Positions 34,251 to 46,759 of a stretch of DNA of 64,000 nucleotides are shown one piece after another. Under the pieces are notes generated by a model that saw only the letters and a program-made list of their open reading frames with translations, did no database searches and had not been told where the DNA came from. The stretch is from Rhizoclosmatium globosum (taxonomy: Eukaryota; Chytridiomycota; Chytridiomycetes; Chytridiales; Chytriomycetaceae), in NCBI GenBank assembly GCA_002104985.1, contig MCGO01000105.1, forward strand, positions 1 through 64,000, given 5' to 3'. A program made the position numbers and the translations under genes. How positions within the stretch are numbered: the first letter of the stretch is position 1; every line of letters begins with the position of its first letter.

Positions 34251-36303
34251 CTACTTGGTAACAGCACCAATCAACTCTGGGTTCTCCAAATACTTTTTCC
34301 ACACTTGCACGAATCGTGCCATGGTAGCGCCGTCAACGACACGGTGATCAGCGTTCCATGAAACAGGCATCAAACTCTTTCCAACAACAGTCTCAACGCC
34401 ATTCACAACCTCAAACCGAGGAACCCGTTCCGTCTTACCCAACGCACCAATACATACTTCAGATGTAACACAGACAGGATGCATCCAGTTTCCACCAATG
34501 GTTCCAATGTTCGAGAGCGTAATAGTTCCTCCAGCCAAATCCGCGGTACTCAATCCCTTCTTGGCAGCCTCCTTCAACCTATCCAACTCAACCGCAATAT
34601 CAAGAATCGATTTGTCCTGCACGTTCTTGACATTCGGAACAATCAAACTGCATACGATTAGCACACCTCAATGAAACACAAAAAAAAAACTCACCCAACA
34701 TTCGTATCCATAGCAACCCCAATATTATGCGCCCCACGATAAACAAGCTTCACATCCGTCCCGTCCTCCACCACTTTCGCATTCAAAAGCGGATACTCCA
34801 CCAAAGCAAGACTCAACGCCTTCATGAAAATAGGCATGAACGTGACCTTCGAAACACCCTTGTACGGGGACCCTGCCAGATGCTTGTTGAGTGCGTTTCG
34901 GAAGGAGATGGCGGCGTCGAGGTGTACTGTGTCTGCGTATCCAAAGTGTGGGATTGCGAGGGATTTTGTCATTTGTTTGAACATTGCTTTTTGGATTGCG
35001 GTTAATGGTTTGATTGTTTCTTGGGGGGATTGTTGTGTGGCTGATGGGATGCTTGAGGTTGGGATTGGGAAGGGGGGTGGTAGTTGCAGGTTTGGCGGAT
35101 GGTTGTGGTGTTGGGGCGACAGTGGATGGAGTTGGTGCAGGTTGGGATTTGAAGGCAAGGACATCTTCCTTTGTGATACGGCCTTCCTTTCCTGTTCCTT
35201 TCACGAGAGACAGATCAACACCTTGCTCTTTGGCAAAGTGGCGAACGGCAGGAGTTGCAAGAACGTCTGCTTTTGCTCCAGAAGCCCCTTTCCCTGTAGT
35301 TGGGGAAGAGAGGGCATTAGCTTTGAAGTTGAGGACGTCTTCGTTGGTGATTCTACCGTTTTTGCCGGTTCCTTTGACGTGAGCCAGGTTTACTCCGTTT
35401 TCACGGGCGACACGGTGAACGCCCGGGGTTGCAAAGATTTCGCCGTGGTTGACAACTTCTGGCTCAGAGGCAACTGGAGTAGTAGAAGATTCGGCAGCAG
35501 ACTCTGAAACAGCAGAGGAAGACGCATCTTCCATTTCAATGTCGACCAGGGGAGTGCCAACACGGGCCATGTCTCCTTGCTTGTAGTACAGCTTTCCGAC
35601 AACTCCATCATATCGAGAGGTAATTTCAACAGACGCTTTGTCACTTTGGACTTCACAGATCTTGGTGAATTGTTCAATTTGGTCGCCTTCTTTCACAAAC
35701 CTGTGACAGAGGTAATTAGATTGTCGAAATGCATTCATTCAGAAACATTTGCCACTCACCATTGAATTAATTCACATTCTGTAATACCTTCTCCAATGTC
35801 AGCCAGCAAGAATGGAACCTTCTTCTTCCCACCAGGAACAGACACAGGTTTAGCGGCGACTGGAGCTGGAGCTGCTTTCACAGGCGCAGGAGCCTCAACA
35901 ACTGCTGCTCCGCCTTCCTCTTCAGTTTCAATATCAACCAAAGGAGCTCCGACTCTAGCCATATCTCCCTTTTGGTAATACAACTTTCCAACAACTCCAT
36001 CATAACGCGACGTGATTTCGACTGATGCTTTATCACTCTGAACTTCACAGATTTTTGTGAACTGTTCGATACGGTCACCCTCCTTGACAAACCTGTTGTT
36101 GTTTGCAAGCGCGTTATTAGATTCACTGCTGGGGTCCTAACGGTAGCTACTCACCACTGGATAACTTCGCATTCAGTGATACCTTCTCCGATATCCGCAA
36201 GAAGGAACGGAACCTTTTTGTGGGTTGGAGGAGACGAGTGGAAGCATCGGGCGGGTGCAGCCAGTCGTTGGAAGGATGGCTGTGTCGCTGGAGCAAAGGC
36301 CAT
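34251..36303 (-). CDS. Branched-chain 2-oxoacid dehydrogenase E2 (DBT-like) with two lipoyl and two E3-binding domains
   Basis: Exons 36155-36303, 35760-36092, 34695-35700 and 34251-34647; about 627 residues if one extra base in exon 3 is ignored. A mitochondrial presequence ([12 protein letters not shown]) leads to lipoyl domain 1 ([20 protein letters not shown], lipoyl Lys in SDKAS). Lipoyl domain 2 is nearly identical, and exon borders after IQW are at the same phase in both. Two peripheral E3-binding domains follow ([14 protein letters not shown] and [14 protein letters not shown], each ending in KGTGK.GRIT). The acyltransferase core ends with [14 protein letters not shown] (catalytic His-Asp). 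It transfers branched acyl groups to CoA in valine, leucine and isoleucine breakdown. A G6 run at 35072-35077 shifts the frame between linker and core; five G would restore it. An upstream exon starting near 36523 could lengthen the presequence. Confidence 0.88.
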
Positions 36304-36672
36304 TGAAGAAAGAGGAAGGATCTGTGGTTTAATGTCAGGTTATTCAGATCGAATGTCAAGTAGGAAAGTAGTGTACGAACCATCCCTCTCTTGGACGGTC
36401 CCTTCAACGCGAGAGACGATGCACGTCGAGCGAGACCGGCGATTCTGGTGATTGGAAGCTGATTCAAACGAACGGGTTAGTTGGGACTTGGTTGTGGCTG
36501 CCAAAACAGGTCTGACCATCGGGATGTTTCGGAAACAAATCAAAGAAAGGATCAAAAGCTCCCGTCTCTTCTCTCATTCCGGCTACAACCTTTCTATTAA
36601 TATTCCCTCGGAATTACGCATTTATTTATTCATTCAATAGAGCCTCAAATACACGAACCATGCCACTAGTCT

Positions 36673-37620
36673 TCAATATTCCAGAATAGGTGCTCCAATC
36701 TCATCGATACAAGGAATCGTGCATCTCAAGTCAAATACTTTGGCCAGAACGATTTTAAAGATTTTTTGAACATTGATAGAGTGAGAGGAGCTATTGGAGA
36801 AATTAGTTACTGCCGTGTGTCTGTCAGAAGTCGAATCATTTAGTTCCTACCTGCAAAAAATAAGAGAGGCTTTCATGGCTTTTGCGAATTTACGAGCCTG
36901 AAGTTCATGAGTTGAGTTCTTCGCTTCCTTTGATATAAAACACCACACCTGATTTGTGATTTCCTCCTGTTCGTGTCTGGGAAGTCCAGCGAAATGATCA
37001 TACTTGGTACCAATAAGAAAGGGAATAGCAGTCTAACATTATGAATGTGAGTTCCGTGGATTAAGACGGAGAATAGCTAGTTATTACCTTGTTGAACCCA
37101 CGCGCTTGCCTGTACCACTCTTTGATGCTATTCAGGGTATGTTTTCTTGATAGATCAAACATGAAAAGAATTGCTACAGCGTCGTTGCTGACTAGGGGTA
37201 ACATATTGACGAATTCTCGTTGACCTGTTGCAAAGATGAACCTGTCAAACTCTAAACCCCTCTTTTGGGTCGAAACCAACCTCCCAAATCCCAGATACTG
37301 AAGGTTATCTCCGTGTTTCTGATTGATATTGTCTTTTCCATGAAGTTCACACCTGTCTACCTTTGTCAGCGAGTCTTAAGTCTTCGAATGTTAAATTGAT
37401 ACTGACCAAGTGTTTGAATGTAGTCTTCATCAAATGATCCTTCGACGTATTTGACCATTAGCGATGTTTTTCCGATCTGGGAGTCGCCAACCATGCCCAC
37501 TTTGACTAACACACTGTAAGTAGTAAATGTATAAGTGAGGCAAGCAGATGAGAGAACTATATGAATGTCATCATACCTATTCTTTCGCGTAGCTTCAGAT
37601 GTGGATGCTGTGGTTGCCAT
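36673..37620 (-). CDS. Spg1/Tem1-type small GTPase
   Basis: Seven exons (37577-37620, 37407-37513, 37281-37352, 37088-37224, 36949-37032, 36851-36897, 36673-36790), phases all agree, 202 residues. G1 is [12 protein letters not shown]2 is near [14 protein letters not shown], and G3 is WDLGGQREF, with Gly-Gly before Gln as in Spg1/Tem1. G4 is [11 protein letters not shown], the family's form of NKxD, and G5 is near [10 protein letters not shown]. There is no C-terminal prenylation Cys, also typical. Spg1/Tem1 sits at the spindle pole body and triggers septation and mitotic exit. Seven exons in 950 bases is intron-rich for this window. Confidence 0.9.
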
Positions 37621-37721
37621 GTCGAATGTGGCTTTGATGTGTTTGAGAGAAATAAATTGTCAGCATTTACAAAATAAGAACTGAAGTCAAGTTATTATGA
37701 TGGCAACAAATAAAACGCGAC

Positions 37722-40700
37722 TCAAGACTTTAACGCAAAGAACCTATTCAACTTCTCATCCAACCCAAGTGGTCTCTCCTCCTTCGGAATGAATGCGAAA
37801 TTCGAGTCAGCACCACGCGAAAGCTCTGCAATATCATACAACAAATCACAATGCTCCCTGAATTTTCCCAACTCCTTCGCTTTTGCCTCCTGCATCCATT
37901 CCTTGGCTTTCGGATTAGTAGCTTGCAAGAACAATCCAACATAATCAGCCGCAGACTTTGTCAAACTCTTGTACGGATACTTTGGCCTAAACTTCCCAAC
38001 ATCCGTCAAAGAGTCCATCAACGCGCGAGCAACGGACTGCTCCAAGTATCCAATCAGGGGAAGCTGTGCGATATTGATGTTGACGAGTTTCGGGGGAAGT
38101 TTTTTGGGGAGTTCGAGGTTTACGTAGTCCCAGGGAGTTTTCATGAACTTTTCTAGGGTTTCTTCTGTTGTGAAGGAGTACAGTTTTCCTTCGTACTCGA
38201 CGATCAGGTTTGGGTCCCCGGGGAGGATGCTTTCGAATCTACAAACACGTTTGTTACACCCTCGAATACAAATGAATGAAATCATGACTAACCCTGGAGG
38301 ACCGTCACCGAACGTTACTGGGCAGTAACCTTGCAGCTCAAGTTGTCTTGGGAACACAAGAGCAGATGCATCTCTTCTCTGTGGCAAGGTTTCGGGTAGT
38401 TCAGGACCATACGCATACTTTGCTGGGTTTTGTAGAAAGATTCTGAGTTCATCTTCTCCAGCCATTCTGTAGAATCGGCCCTGAATAGCATACAAATCAA
38501 AAAAAAAAGATTCTCGTAGTTTTAATCAAATTACCTGATACTCGGCGGTAAATTTCGTGGAAGGAGCCGGGCCTCTCACAAGTTCGCCTTCATTCAAAAG
38601 CCGGACTCCGCAGTACTCTCCAAACTTGCTCAAATGATGCTCGACAAATTCAACGCTGATACTAATGTCATTCAACGGAGCGGCTAATCCTTTTGTCTTC
38701 AAGTCCGTATAATTTTGACGTCGCTTTGTCTCGGATTCGAGATGATGGGCAATTGCTTCCTTGAGGAACCATTTTGATTTGGTGCCGTCGATTTCCATCC
38801 AGTTTGCGTATTTTACTTGATATAATGCTTTGAGTGGAGACAAATTCGTTGTGTAAATATCGTTTCGCGTTTGCATTATGGAAGGGTAGTTCAAATGTGG
38901 TGTTTTTAACCTATTCAATTTATCAGTTTAACCTTTTACAATGCAAAAAGAACTTACTTGATATCCATCTTTAAGTCATAATCGGCACGAGAGAACATAT
39001 CTTCCTCAGAAATATTCAGGTTGAAAACCACATGCGGAACAAGACCCATCTTCTCCAAAGCTTTAGCTTGCTCAATTGTTTGTGGGTAACCATCAAGAAC
39101 CCATCCCCGAACTTGACAAACGGCTCGTGACGTTACCAACAAAACAGCTTCATTCACAATCTCATCGGGCAGTTCCAAGCCAGATGTAAGAGTCTCCTGA
39201 ATCTTGTATGCAAGTTGCAAATGCTCTTTTCCTTGAAGAATACTGTTGATGATTATGGGAATCGTCAAATACACCATATCGTATTCTTTCGCGATTCTCT
39301 CCGCTGCAACAGATTTGCCTGACTTTGGTCTTCCAACAATGCAAATCTGAGGACGTACTACAGTTTGAGGAGGCGGCTGGTTGATGTACTCATAAATATT
39401 TGCAATGAATTCATCGCGGTTTTCTTCGTTTCTCAAGTAGTAGATGCAGTCTCTGTAAAGTACTGGTTTGGTTCCTGTGAGACGGCGAAGCACTGATGAG
39501 TTTCTTTTCAAGGAAACAGGGCACAAGTTTCCGAACTTGCTGTAATTCTTGACACCGAGTCTCATGAGGAGTTCTGCATCGCGGTATTCAATCTTGATGG
39601 CGTTACAAAGCAGACTGCGTCTCTGCAATAGAGTTAAACGGAAAGGTTAGGTCAATAAGCTATGCTTACGTTTTCAAAAAACTGAGTACAGTTTCGTTTT
39701 AAGCTTCCAAGGACAGGGCGGATACATTTGTTGCAGTCGATTTCAATAATAGGAACTGTCCAAGAACTTTCAAATGTGCTTGTAGCGTCTCCAATTCGCA
39801 TATTGTCTTTATCAACACTAATAGATGGTTAGTCAAAGGAGGTGAAACGAGATACGTACATATCCAAGAAAGTGTCTAAAATCTCGCTTTCATGTTCTTC
39901 CAGGTTTTTAATTTCCTTTAACACTGATTCGAGAGCTGTAAAATTCTTGTCGCTCTTCACACTTTGATATGTTTTTTTCGCTGCATCGCGTTTCGCTTTC
40001 AACTCCTTCTTGCGTTCCGACATCATCCGGTGTGCGGCAACCTCAGCATCGATACGCAACACCACAACAGCATCCACATAGAGATTATGCTTCACAACAA
40101 CTTCAGCCTCCACCTTTGTACGTGGGAACCCTTCCAACAAAAATCCTTTTGAGGCATATGGCTCTTTCTTGAACAAACTCGTGATGATATCCTCAACAAT
40201 AATAGGAGATAAGAGGCCAGCGTTTTCTTTCATCATGTATTCGATTTCTTCTTTGACTGATTGTTCTGCTGTTGCAGCAAATTCAAAGACGTAGTCTTGG
40301 AAACGGACGATGGGAGCTCCCCACTTTTCCAATGCTTTCATACATACGGATTTACCTGCACCTGTGGGACCGAGGAAGAAAAAGCGAGGAGGTGGAGGTA
40401 CCATTAAGTGCTGGGTTGAGACGAAGTTGTGTGGTTCCATGAGGAATGCATATCTTGCCTCATCACTGCACAAGTAGTACACTTGTCCCTAAAATATTGG
40501 TTATTGATAAGCTATGGCTGTTGATAAACTGACCATATATTTAACAGCGATATTCGGATTCCCTTTCTGCAAAATGTTCACCTGTCTCAACGCAAATGGA
40601 CAATAATCTTTCGTGCTTCCCATCTCCAAAATTGCTGGTAACTCTTGAAGCTGCTTCTCCGTCAATTCTTGAGCCTTTGGCAAGAACGGGTCGATTGCAG

Positions 40701-43376
40701 TTTGAATGATTGCCAAAATCGTTGGAATCGATTGTTCAGCACCTGTTTCAACAATCTTGGTTTTGAGTTCGAGAAGCTTCACGATTTCAGCTAGTTCTTC
40801 GCGGAATCCGTTGAAGAGGTTGTCAAAGTAAGGGAACATCAGGATCGGCATTGCTGGCATTTCGTATTCATCAAAGGTCTTTTTCTTTTCGATAAGGGAA
40901 GTGGGTGGCGGCAGATTGCTTGGTCGTCGTTGGGATATGGAAGTTCGATGCTGACTAACGGTTGCTCTGCCATGTCCGCGGGGAGGAGTTTTCTTGGGTG
41001 GAGACTTAAATCTTCCACCAGGGGTAACTAAGCGATGAACGGAGGACAATCGATGGCTTGAACTGAGTCTGCTGTTTGAAGCGAGACGGGTGTGGGAGCC
41101 ATTGGGTTTCGGCTGAGATGGTGGATGTGGGGTGAGGTCGACTGTCTTTGGCTTTTGGACCCAAGGCTTTCCAGACTTTGAGTCGGCTAGTTGAGCTTTT
41201 GATCTCATTCGGACTCTTTCTTCGTTGATATCTGTTTCGAAGTATCGACATTATCTCATTTCTACCAACATTATCAGACACTTACCATTTTTCAAGAGGA
41301 CTATGTATTCTGGTGCAAGACCAGCCTGAACTAATGCCCTCGCTTCATCCAAAGTACGTGGGAATCCATCAATCACCCAACCAGAAGGATCTTTCGTCCC
41401 ACTCTTTCTTGTCAAATCCACTGATGGTTGGTCCTTTAATGCCATCTTAATAAGCTCAATCATCATCTCAGGAGCAATAGAGAGTCCCTTCTTGCATCTC
41501 TTCACGATTTCCGCATACATAGGAACACGTTTCTTCAACTCCCGTTGATTTGGATCGTGATCCCATTCATCCAACATCTCATCCACGCTAATATACTTCA
41601 AGTTGTAAATCTTGGCAAGCATCTTTGATTGAGCTGTTTTTCCGGTGAAAGGCCCACCAAGAACACACAGCTTAGCACCTTTGAGAGTTGGTGGGGTTTC
41701 CAAATACTTGTCTGGGTTTGCTTGGAACTTTTCCATGCTTTCTTGATCACTGAGGAAAAAGAAACATCCACGATACGAAATCGGGTTTTCGAAACCGCTG
41801 TGAACGAGTGTTCCTGTTTCGTAGAACTGGACTGGACAGAATCTGCCCCAACTACTTTCTTCACGAGGTGGCTCGTTTGTTTCGAGTTCAAGCGCGTTCA
41901 AGTATGTGTAAATGTCTTGCTGAGTCATTCCTTTTTACATGGAATAGTTAGTTACGTTGTTATTCGACAGCATTTGGAATCACCAGTAAAAGTTCCTGGA
42001 GCGATTTCTAGGCGTTTACTCATTGGTGTACGTTCCAAGAGATTGAATCCGAGAGTGCCAAGCTTGTTCATGGCACACTTGAGAAGAATGTCGGGATGCT
42101 CTGAGGCATCAAGCTTGATGGTGTGAAGTTCATCAAAGTACTTTGCCTTTAATTTTGCAATCTCGGATTGTCGAGCTTCGTAGGCTTCGAATTCTCTATC
42201 GATGAGATCTGGCATATCTTCGGGACGTTTGAGGAGTCTGTAATTTTTTTTAAGCTTCATATGCATAAATCGATAATTTCACCTGTCAAGAATTTCTTTA
42301 GGTAAAATTGGCCACACATTCTTGTTGGACAAGTTGAAACGGGACTTGTTTTCTGGAATCTTTGGCTTCTTCTTCTTACTGCCCTCTTCATCGTCGCCTT
42401 CTTCTCCATCATCTACTTCTTCAGCCTCCTCTTCCTCCTGCGGCTCCTCCTCTTCTTCACCATCTTCGCCCACAGGCTTGAGCACAAATGAGTTATCATA
42501 ATAATAAAAGCACTTTTAACAAACCTTCTTTTTCTTTTGATCTTCGACATCAAAATTCCAAGTCTTGTCTTCATCAATCAAGACCGCTTCCATTTCAGAA
42601 TCCAATCCTTCGACCCATCCTTCAGCGCGTCTTCGCTTAGAATATTCCACTTGTCCGCCGGGATACAATAATCCAGTGACTGGGTCAATCCACTGCCTTC
42701 CCCGTCGCTCCTTCAAATCCACGTGCCCCATCATAAGATCCACCAAAACAAGTCTAAAATTATGTGGCTTCGAATCCAGAATCGATGCTAACGTCTCCAA
42801 GTCCTTATACTTGTACGTAGGAGTGGACACGTCCATAGCTTCAGTTTCGAGTTGATTCCAAGGAGACGTGAAAGGTAACCCATCAATCACGATTCCTTTA
42901 TGCTGAGCGTCGTTTGATGAACACAAGGTCTTGTATCCCTCCAAAAACTTTTGCGAGTCGATTTCCTTTCCAGCCAATAAACCCTCAAACGTTCCCTTTT
43001 CGAACGTGTTTGCAACTTTAATTGTCGCGCGACGGGAAGACGGTTCCGGTGGTTGATCGGTTTCTTCGTCGACTGGTTTCTCTGTATTCTCGTCTCCTTC
43101 TTCGCCTTCTTCTTTTTTGGGACTGTTCATGTCCAACTCGAGGCCATTGAATATTGTTGCTGAGATGACTGAATCTGGAGATGCAAGTTCGCAGTTTGCA
43201 GCTGTTGCCATGCTTTTAGCGATTGTTGAAGTTCCTGCACCTGGAACGCGACCAACCACAACGATTAAAGGGCGAAGTGTTGGTGGAACACAGCGGGCTG
43301 GTGGAAGTGCTGCGATGATATCATCTAGGGTCTCTTTGGACGGTGGAAGAGCGGGAAGCTGCGGTGGTGTGAGCAT
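37722..43376 (-). CDS. Multi-domain adenylate kinase 9 (AK9)-like protein
   Basis: Eleven exons (42525-43376, 42283-42476, 41984-42237, 41286-41930, 40534-41231, 39860-40488, 39670-39817, 38958-39622, 38535-38910, 38293-38480, 37722-38238) sum to 1721 residues in one frame. Four P-loop units are visible: a degenerate GRVPGAGTSTIAKS near residue 42, then GGPFTGKTAQSK, GPTGAGKSVCMK and GRPKSGKSVAAE, each followed by an adenylate-kinase lid pattern (WVIDGFPRT, FLLEGFPRT, WVLDGYPQT). Small Cys/Tyr modules of the type YY/FF-L-S/R precede each P-loop (CFFFLSDQES, VYYLCSDEAR, IYYLRNEENR). An acidic Glu-rich stretch lies near residues 290-320. AK9 proteins are associated with cilia and flagella and convert nucleoside mono- and diphosphates. 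In a fungus this is good evidence for a zoosporic life cycle. Confidence 0.92.
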
Positions 43377-43518
43377 ATTCTCACTTCCTTTTCAGAGATT
43401 TACACCAGTGACAAGTTTCCACGAATAACGACTCTACTAGAATAGCTTCCGTTTCGCAACTTATGAAGCAGTTTTATATTCTGATGATTTGATTCAATCC
43501 TTTATTTTTTGTTGGAAT

Positions 43519-45348
43519 ATGGAAACCGCTTGCACACCACCACCCACACCAGTGAACATACGCTTTGGATTGAGGCCAACTGTGGGAGACTCATCGTTCC
43601 CCGTCATTTCTCAAGAACGACGCACATTCGTCGACAAGTCTCTTTTGATTGCAGAAGTCATTGACAATGCATCAGCAGTCAGCCTCATTCTGCGACCCCG
43701 CCGATTCGGAAAGTCCCTCAACTTGTCCATGCTCAAAACATTCTTTGACTTGGAAGAAAGTGGATTGAATCGAGTCTACTTTCAGGACTTGTTGATTGAA
43801 AGGCATCGACCGGATCTGTTTGGATGGAATGGACACTTTGGACAGTATCCTGTTGTTTATTTGGACTTGAAGGTAGAGTGTGGTATTGACGTTTGGTGAG
43901 ATCTGTGAATAATTGCTGTTTCCCAGGATATCAGAGCAAGAACGTGGAGTCATATGCTAAATCAAATCCGCGGGCTGCTTGCTCGAACGTATACAAAATT
44001 CTACTATCTTTTGGATAGCTCTGCTCTTGACGATTGTGAGAAGAAATACTTTGATCGAATTTGCGAGAAAGACAAAACTCTGAATATGGCTGAACTTAAC
44101 ATGTGTCTGCAGCGGTTGACCGAATATCTCACTCGGCACCACAGCCAACAATGTGTCGTTTTGGTGGACGAATATGATACCCCATTACAATCTGCTCATC
44201 CTGAAGGATTTTATGAGGATGCTAGCCTTTTCTTTCACTCAATGTTTTCCATGCTATTGAAGGTCCGTTTTAATTCCCTTTTCTAATTTACTGATTTTTA
44301 AAAGGGGAACGGCGTAAACATTTACAAGGCAGTCCTAGTTGGTATCACTCATGCAGCCAAGTCCAACCTGCTCAGCGACACTATGATACATACGTTTAAA
44401 GACTACACGTTTTCTGATAAATTTGGGTTCACGAGTCAAGAAGTGGGCATGTTGTTGAAAGTGCATCAACCAAAAATGGATATGGAGGCTGTGAAATCGT
44501 GGTATTGTGGATATAGATCGGCGTATGATCTGGCGTTATTTAATCCGTGGTCGATTATGTGTTTATGCTCTAGTTTTGGAGGAATCATACAAAACTATTG
44601 GGTGGAATCAGGCAGTACGGCAAGAATAATCCCTCTTATTGCATCCAGAGGCCATCATTTCAAGGAAAGCTTATCAATGCTTCTTGGCCATAGAATCAGT
44701 CAGAACCCAATAGGAATTCATCTCCGCGTCAATGACAATCTGAGGTATAACTTGTCGCTGCCAAAGCCTGAGGACGAAGACATCTGGACACTCTTGTGCT
44801 TTGCAGGTTACTTGGCCATGCTAAAAGACGGGACTTTCTACATTCCAAACATGGAAATATCAATTGAATGGCTAGATTGGGTTTTACCAAGCGTGAATCC
44901 GCGGTATTCGTTTCAAAATATTGTGGAACACCTGATTTGTGGAGATATTCTGGAGTTTGCTAGATTTTTAGCTGAAGTTGTTGAGAGCAGTTTCTCGTTC
45001 TTTGATGGCGATGGGTCCAGTGTTGTTCAGACGACTCAAGCTTTTTATAACACTTTCGTACTTGGGATTATGGTTCTAGGACGTGATACTGGGTACGATA
45101 TCGAGTCAAACGACGAAGATGGACGGTTTGGTGTTTTACTGCGACCGCAACAGCATTTGCCACGGGATTCACTTGGAATAATTCTTGAATTCAAGAATGC
45201 GAGGGAGACAGAGGACGCGGATGTTGTTGCAAGACAAGCATTTGAGTTAATTCGCGAAAAGAAGGATGCAAAGAGATTTGTTGATTCGGAGAATGTTTGT
45301 GAAGTCGGCATTGGGTTGAAGGGAAAGATGTGTTCGGTTCAATTCTGA
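43519..45348 (+). CDS. AAA-ATPase-like / PD-(D/E)XK nuclease-like protein (DUF1703 type)
   Basis: Exons 43519-43872, 43927-44262 and 44305-45348 in phase 0, about 577 residues; start at ATG 43519 because the longer frame starts at TTG. The N-terminal half is the AAA-ATPase-like domain: FVDKSLLI, Walker A variant ILRPRRFGKSLNLSML, and Walker B VLVDEYDTPL. Then VGITHAAKSNLLS and FGFTSQEVGMLL follow. The C-terminal half has a PD-(D/E)XK core (FVLGIMV, LGIILEFKNA with the E-x-K pair). The family is common in bacteria and expanded in chytrids and other early fungi; effector-like or mobile-DNA-related roles are proposed but not settled. Introns argue for long residence in this genome. It is divergent from the AK9 gene, with 142 bases between the starts. 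Confidence 0.85.
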
Positions 45349-45405
45349 ATGAATTACGGATGGCTAATAACACTTTACTCAAAACAATGATTTACAAAAG
45401 CGACC

Positions 45406-46184
45406 TTATTCCTTCTCCTCATTCTTTGCCATTCTGTCAAACAATCCAGCCCATTCCTTCTTTTGCTTCTTGTCATACTCTGCATATCTCTTCTTGAGTT
45501 TCGCCAACTCCAACTTGACACCATTATCGCCTGGCGCAAGTTCATCCGCTTTCGTCAAATCTGATTCCGCTTTTGCAAGTTCATTGAGTTCACGGTACGC
45601 CATTCCACGACGGTATAGGGCTTTCGCGTTGGTGGGAGTTAGTTTGAGGACTTGATTCGCGGAAGCAACGACACGAGGCCAGTTTGAGAGTTTGATTTGG
45701 CATGCTATTTAATATAATCATGTCAGTGAATACAGTTTTGTGAGTGGTAGGTTCAAGGTGGGGATTAGGGAATCTGTGGATCAAAAGGGGCAACACACCA
45801 GCCAGATTGTTGTAGCAAGCGACAAGGGTCTAATTGAATACGTAAGACACTGTGAATACTCAATAAAATGTACTATTTAAGCTTACATCGTTGATCTCCT
45901 TCTTCTCAGCTTCAGAGACCTTCTTTGCAGGGGCACCAGGCATCATTGAAGCATACTGGGACTGATCAAGGCCACTCATGTAGTTGATTGACTAGTTCAG
46001 CAGCAAGGCATTAGTGCAAGGTATAAGGCAAGGGAAGCAAGACCTCGTGATACTTCTTCATTGCTCCTCTCAGCTTTGCTTCATCAGTTCCCGCAGCTTT
46101 GAACGCAGCATTTCCCTCTTCTTTCAAGTCTTTTCCCTTCACAATCTTTTCTTGGATCGAAAGCGGGGCTGTTGTGGTTGCCAT
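45406..46184 (-). CDS. Small TPR-domain co-chaperone-like protein
   Basis: Four exons (46044-46184, 45887-45991, 45799-45829, 45406-45704), phases agree, 191 residues. Helix GKDLKEEGNAAFKAAG is a TPR opening; the second TPR is TLVACYNNLAACQIKL, and the third is ALYRRGMAYRELNELAKAESDL. The carboxylate-clamp residues (Lys/Asn in the first helices, Lys-x3-Arg in KALYRRG) are present, as in Hsp90/Hsp70 binders such as FKBP-type or TTC4-like proteins. The C-terminus is a Lys/Glu-rich helix (YDKKQKKEW). No catalytic domain is attached. It is head-to-head with the OB-fold gene, only 65 bases apart. Confidence 0.8.
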
Positions 46185-46249
46185 TCGGTTTTCCAAATGT
46201 TTCTTTCTCTGTTACTTTTGTCCTTTAATCATTTATTTATCACTGAATA

Positions 46250-46759
46250 ATGTCTGTTGCTCGCAAGTTCTTTCTATCGCAACTGTATCAGTCATCACTG
46301 GCGGAATCAACGGCTTCTGATGGAGGGTCCGAGTTTCTATTTGCTGGTTTTAGCTTCTCTCGCATTTGGATTCAGGTTGGCTGCACTGCCTTGAACCTTC
46401 TTTCAAGCTTTACTTATCCCACAGTGCAACAGGGTACTGTAACAGCAATAACCTCATCCTCGTTTCATCTGGATGATGCATCAGCACCCTCCTTTCCATC
46501 TGAAGCATTACCCCCAACTGCCGGTTTAATCCGTGTCGATATTCCTGACTTGAATCGCCTGTTTCCATTTGTAAAACTTGGTGCTGAAGTGGCTGTGATT
46601 GGTCGTGTTGTGTATGACTATGAGGGCGAAACATTTGCGATTACTGGTCTGGATACTCGTGTGCTCGATAAAAGCAACAATGTTAATGCGTCAAGCAAGT
46701 GGGCTATTGAAGTGTGTGGGATTCATGAACGCGTCTATTATCCGATCCCGAACAAATAA
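46250..46759 (+). CDS. RMI2-like OB-fold protein
   Basis: Exons 46250-46375 and 46433-46759 give about 150 residues; the intron is a multiple of three, so unspliced reading adds 19 residues. After FSFSRIWIQGTV, the OB-fold strands can be followed: TVTAITSSSFHLDD, GLIRVDIPDL, LGAEVAVIGRVVYDYEG, FAITGLDTRVLD, and the C-terminal helix WAIEVCGIHERVYYP. The WIQG start, the GxV-(I/V)-xG middle strand and the WxxEV end match RMI2, the small OB-fold partner of RMI1 in the BLM/Sgs1-Top3 dissolvasome. The match is by pattern only; another OB-fold protein is possible. Confidence 0.55.
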   Translation: MSVARKFFLSQLYQSSLAESTASDGGSEFLFAGFSFSRIWIQVGCTALNLLSSFTYPTVQQGTVTAITSSSFHLDDASAPSFPSEALPPTAGLIRVDIPDLNRLFPFVKLGAEVAVIGRVVYDYEGETFAITGLDTRVLDKSNNVNASSKWAIEVCGIHERVYYPIPNK

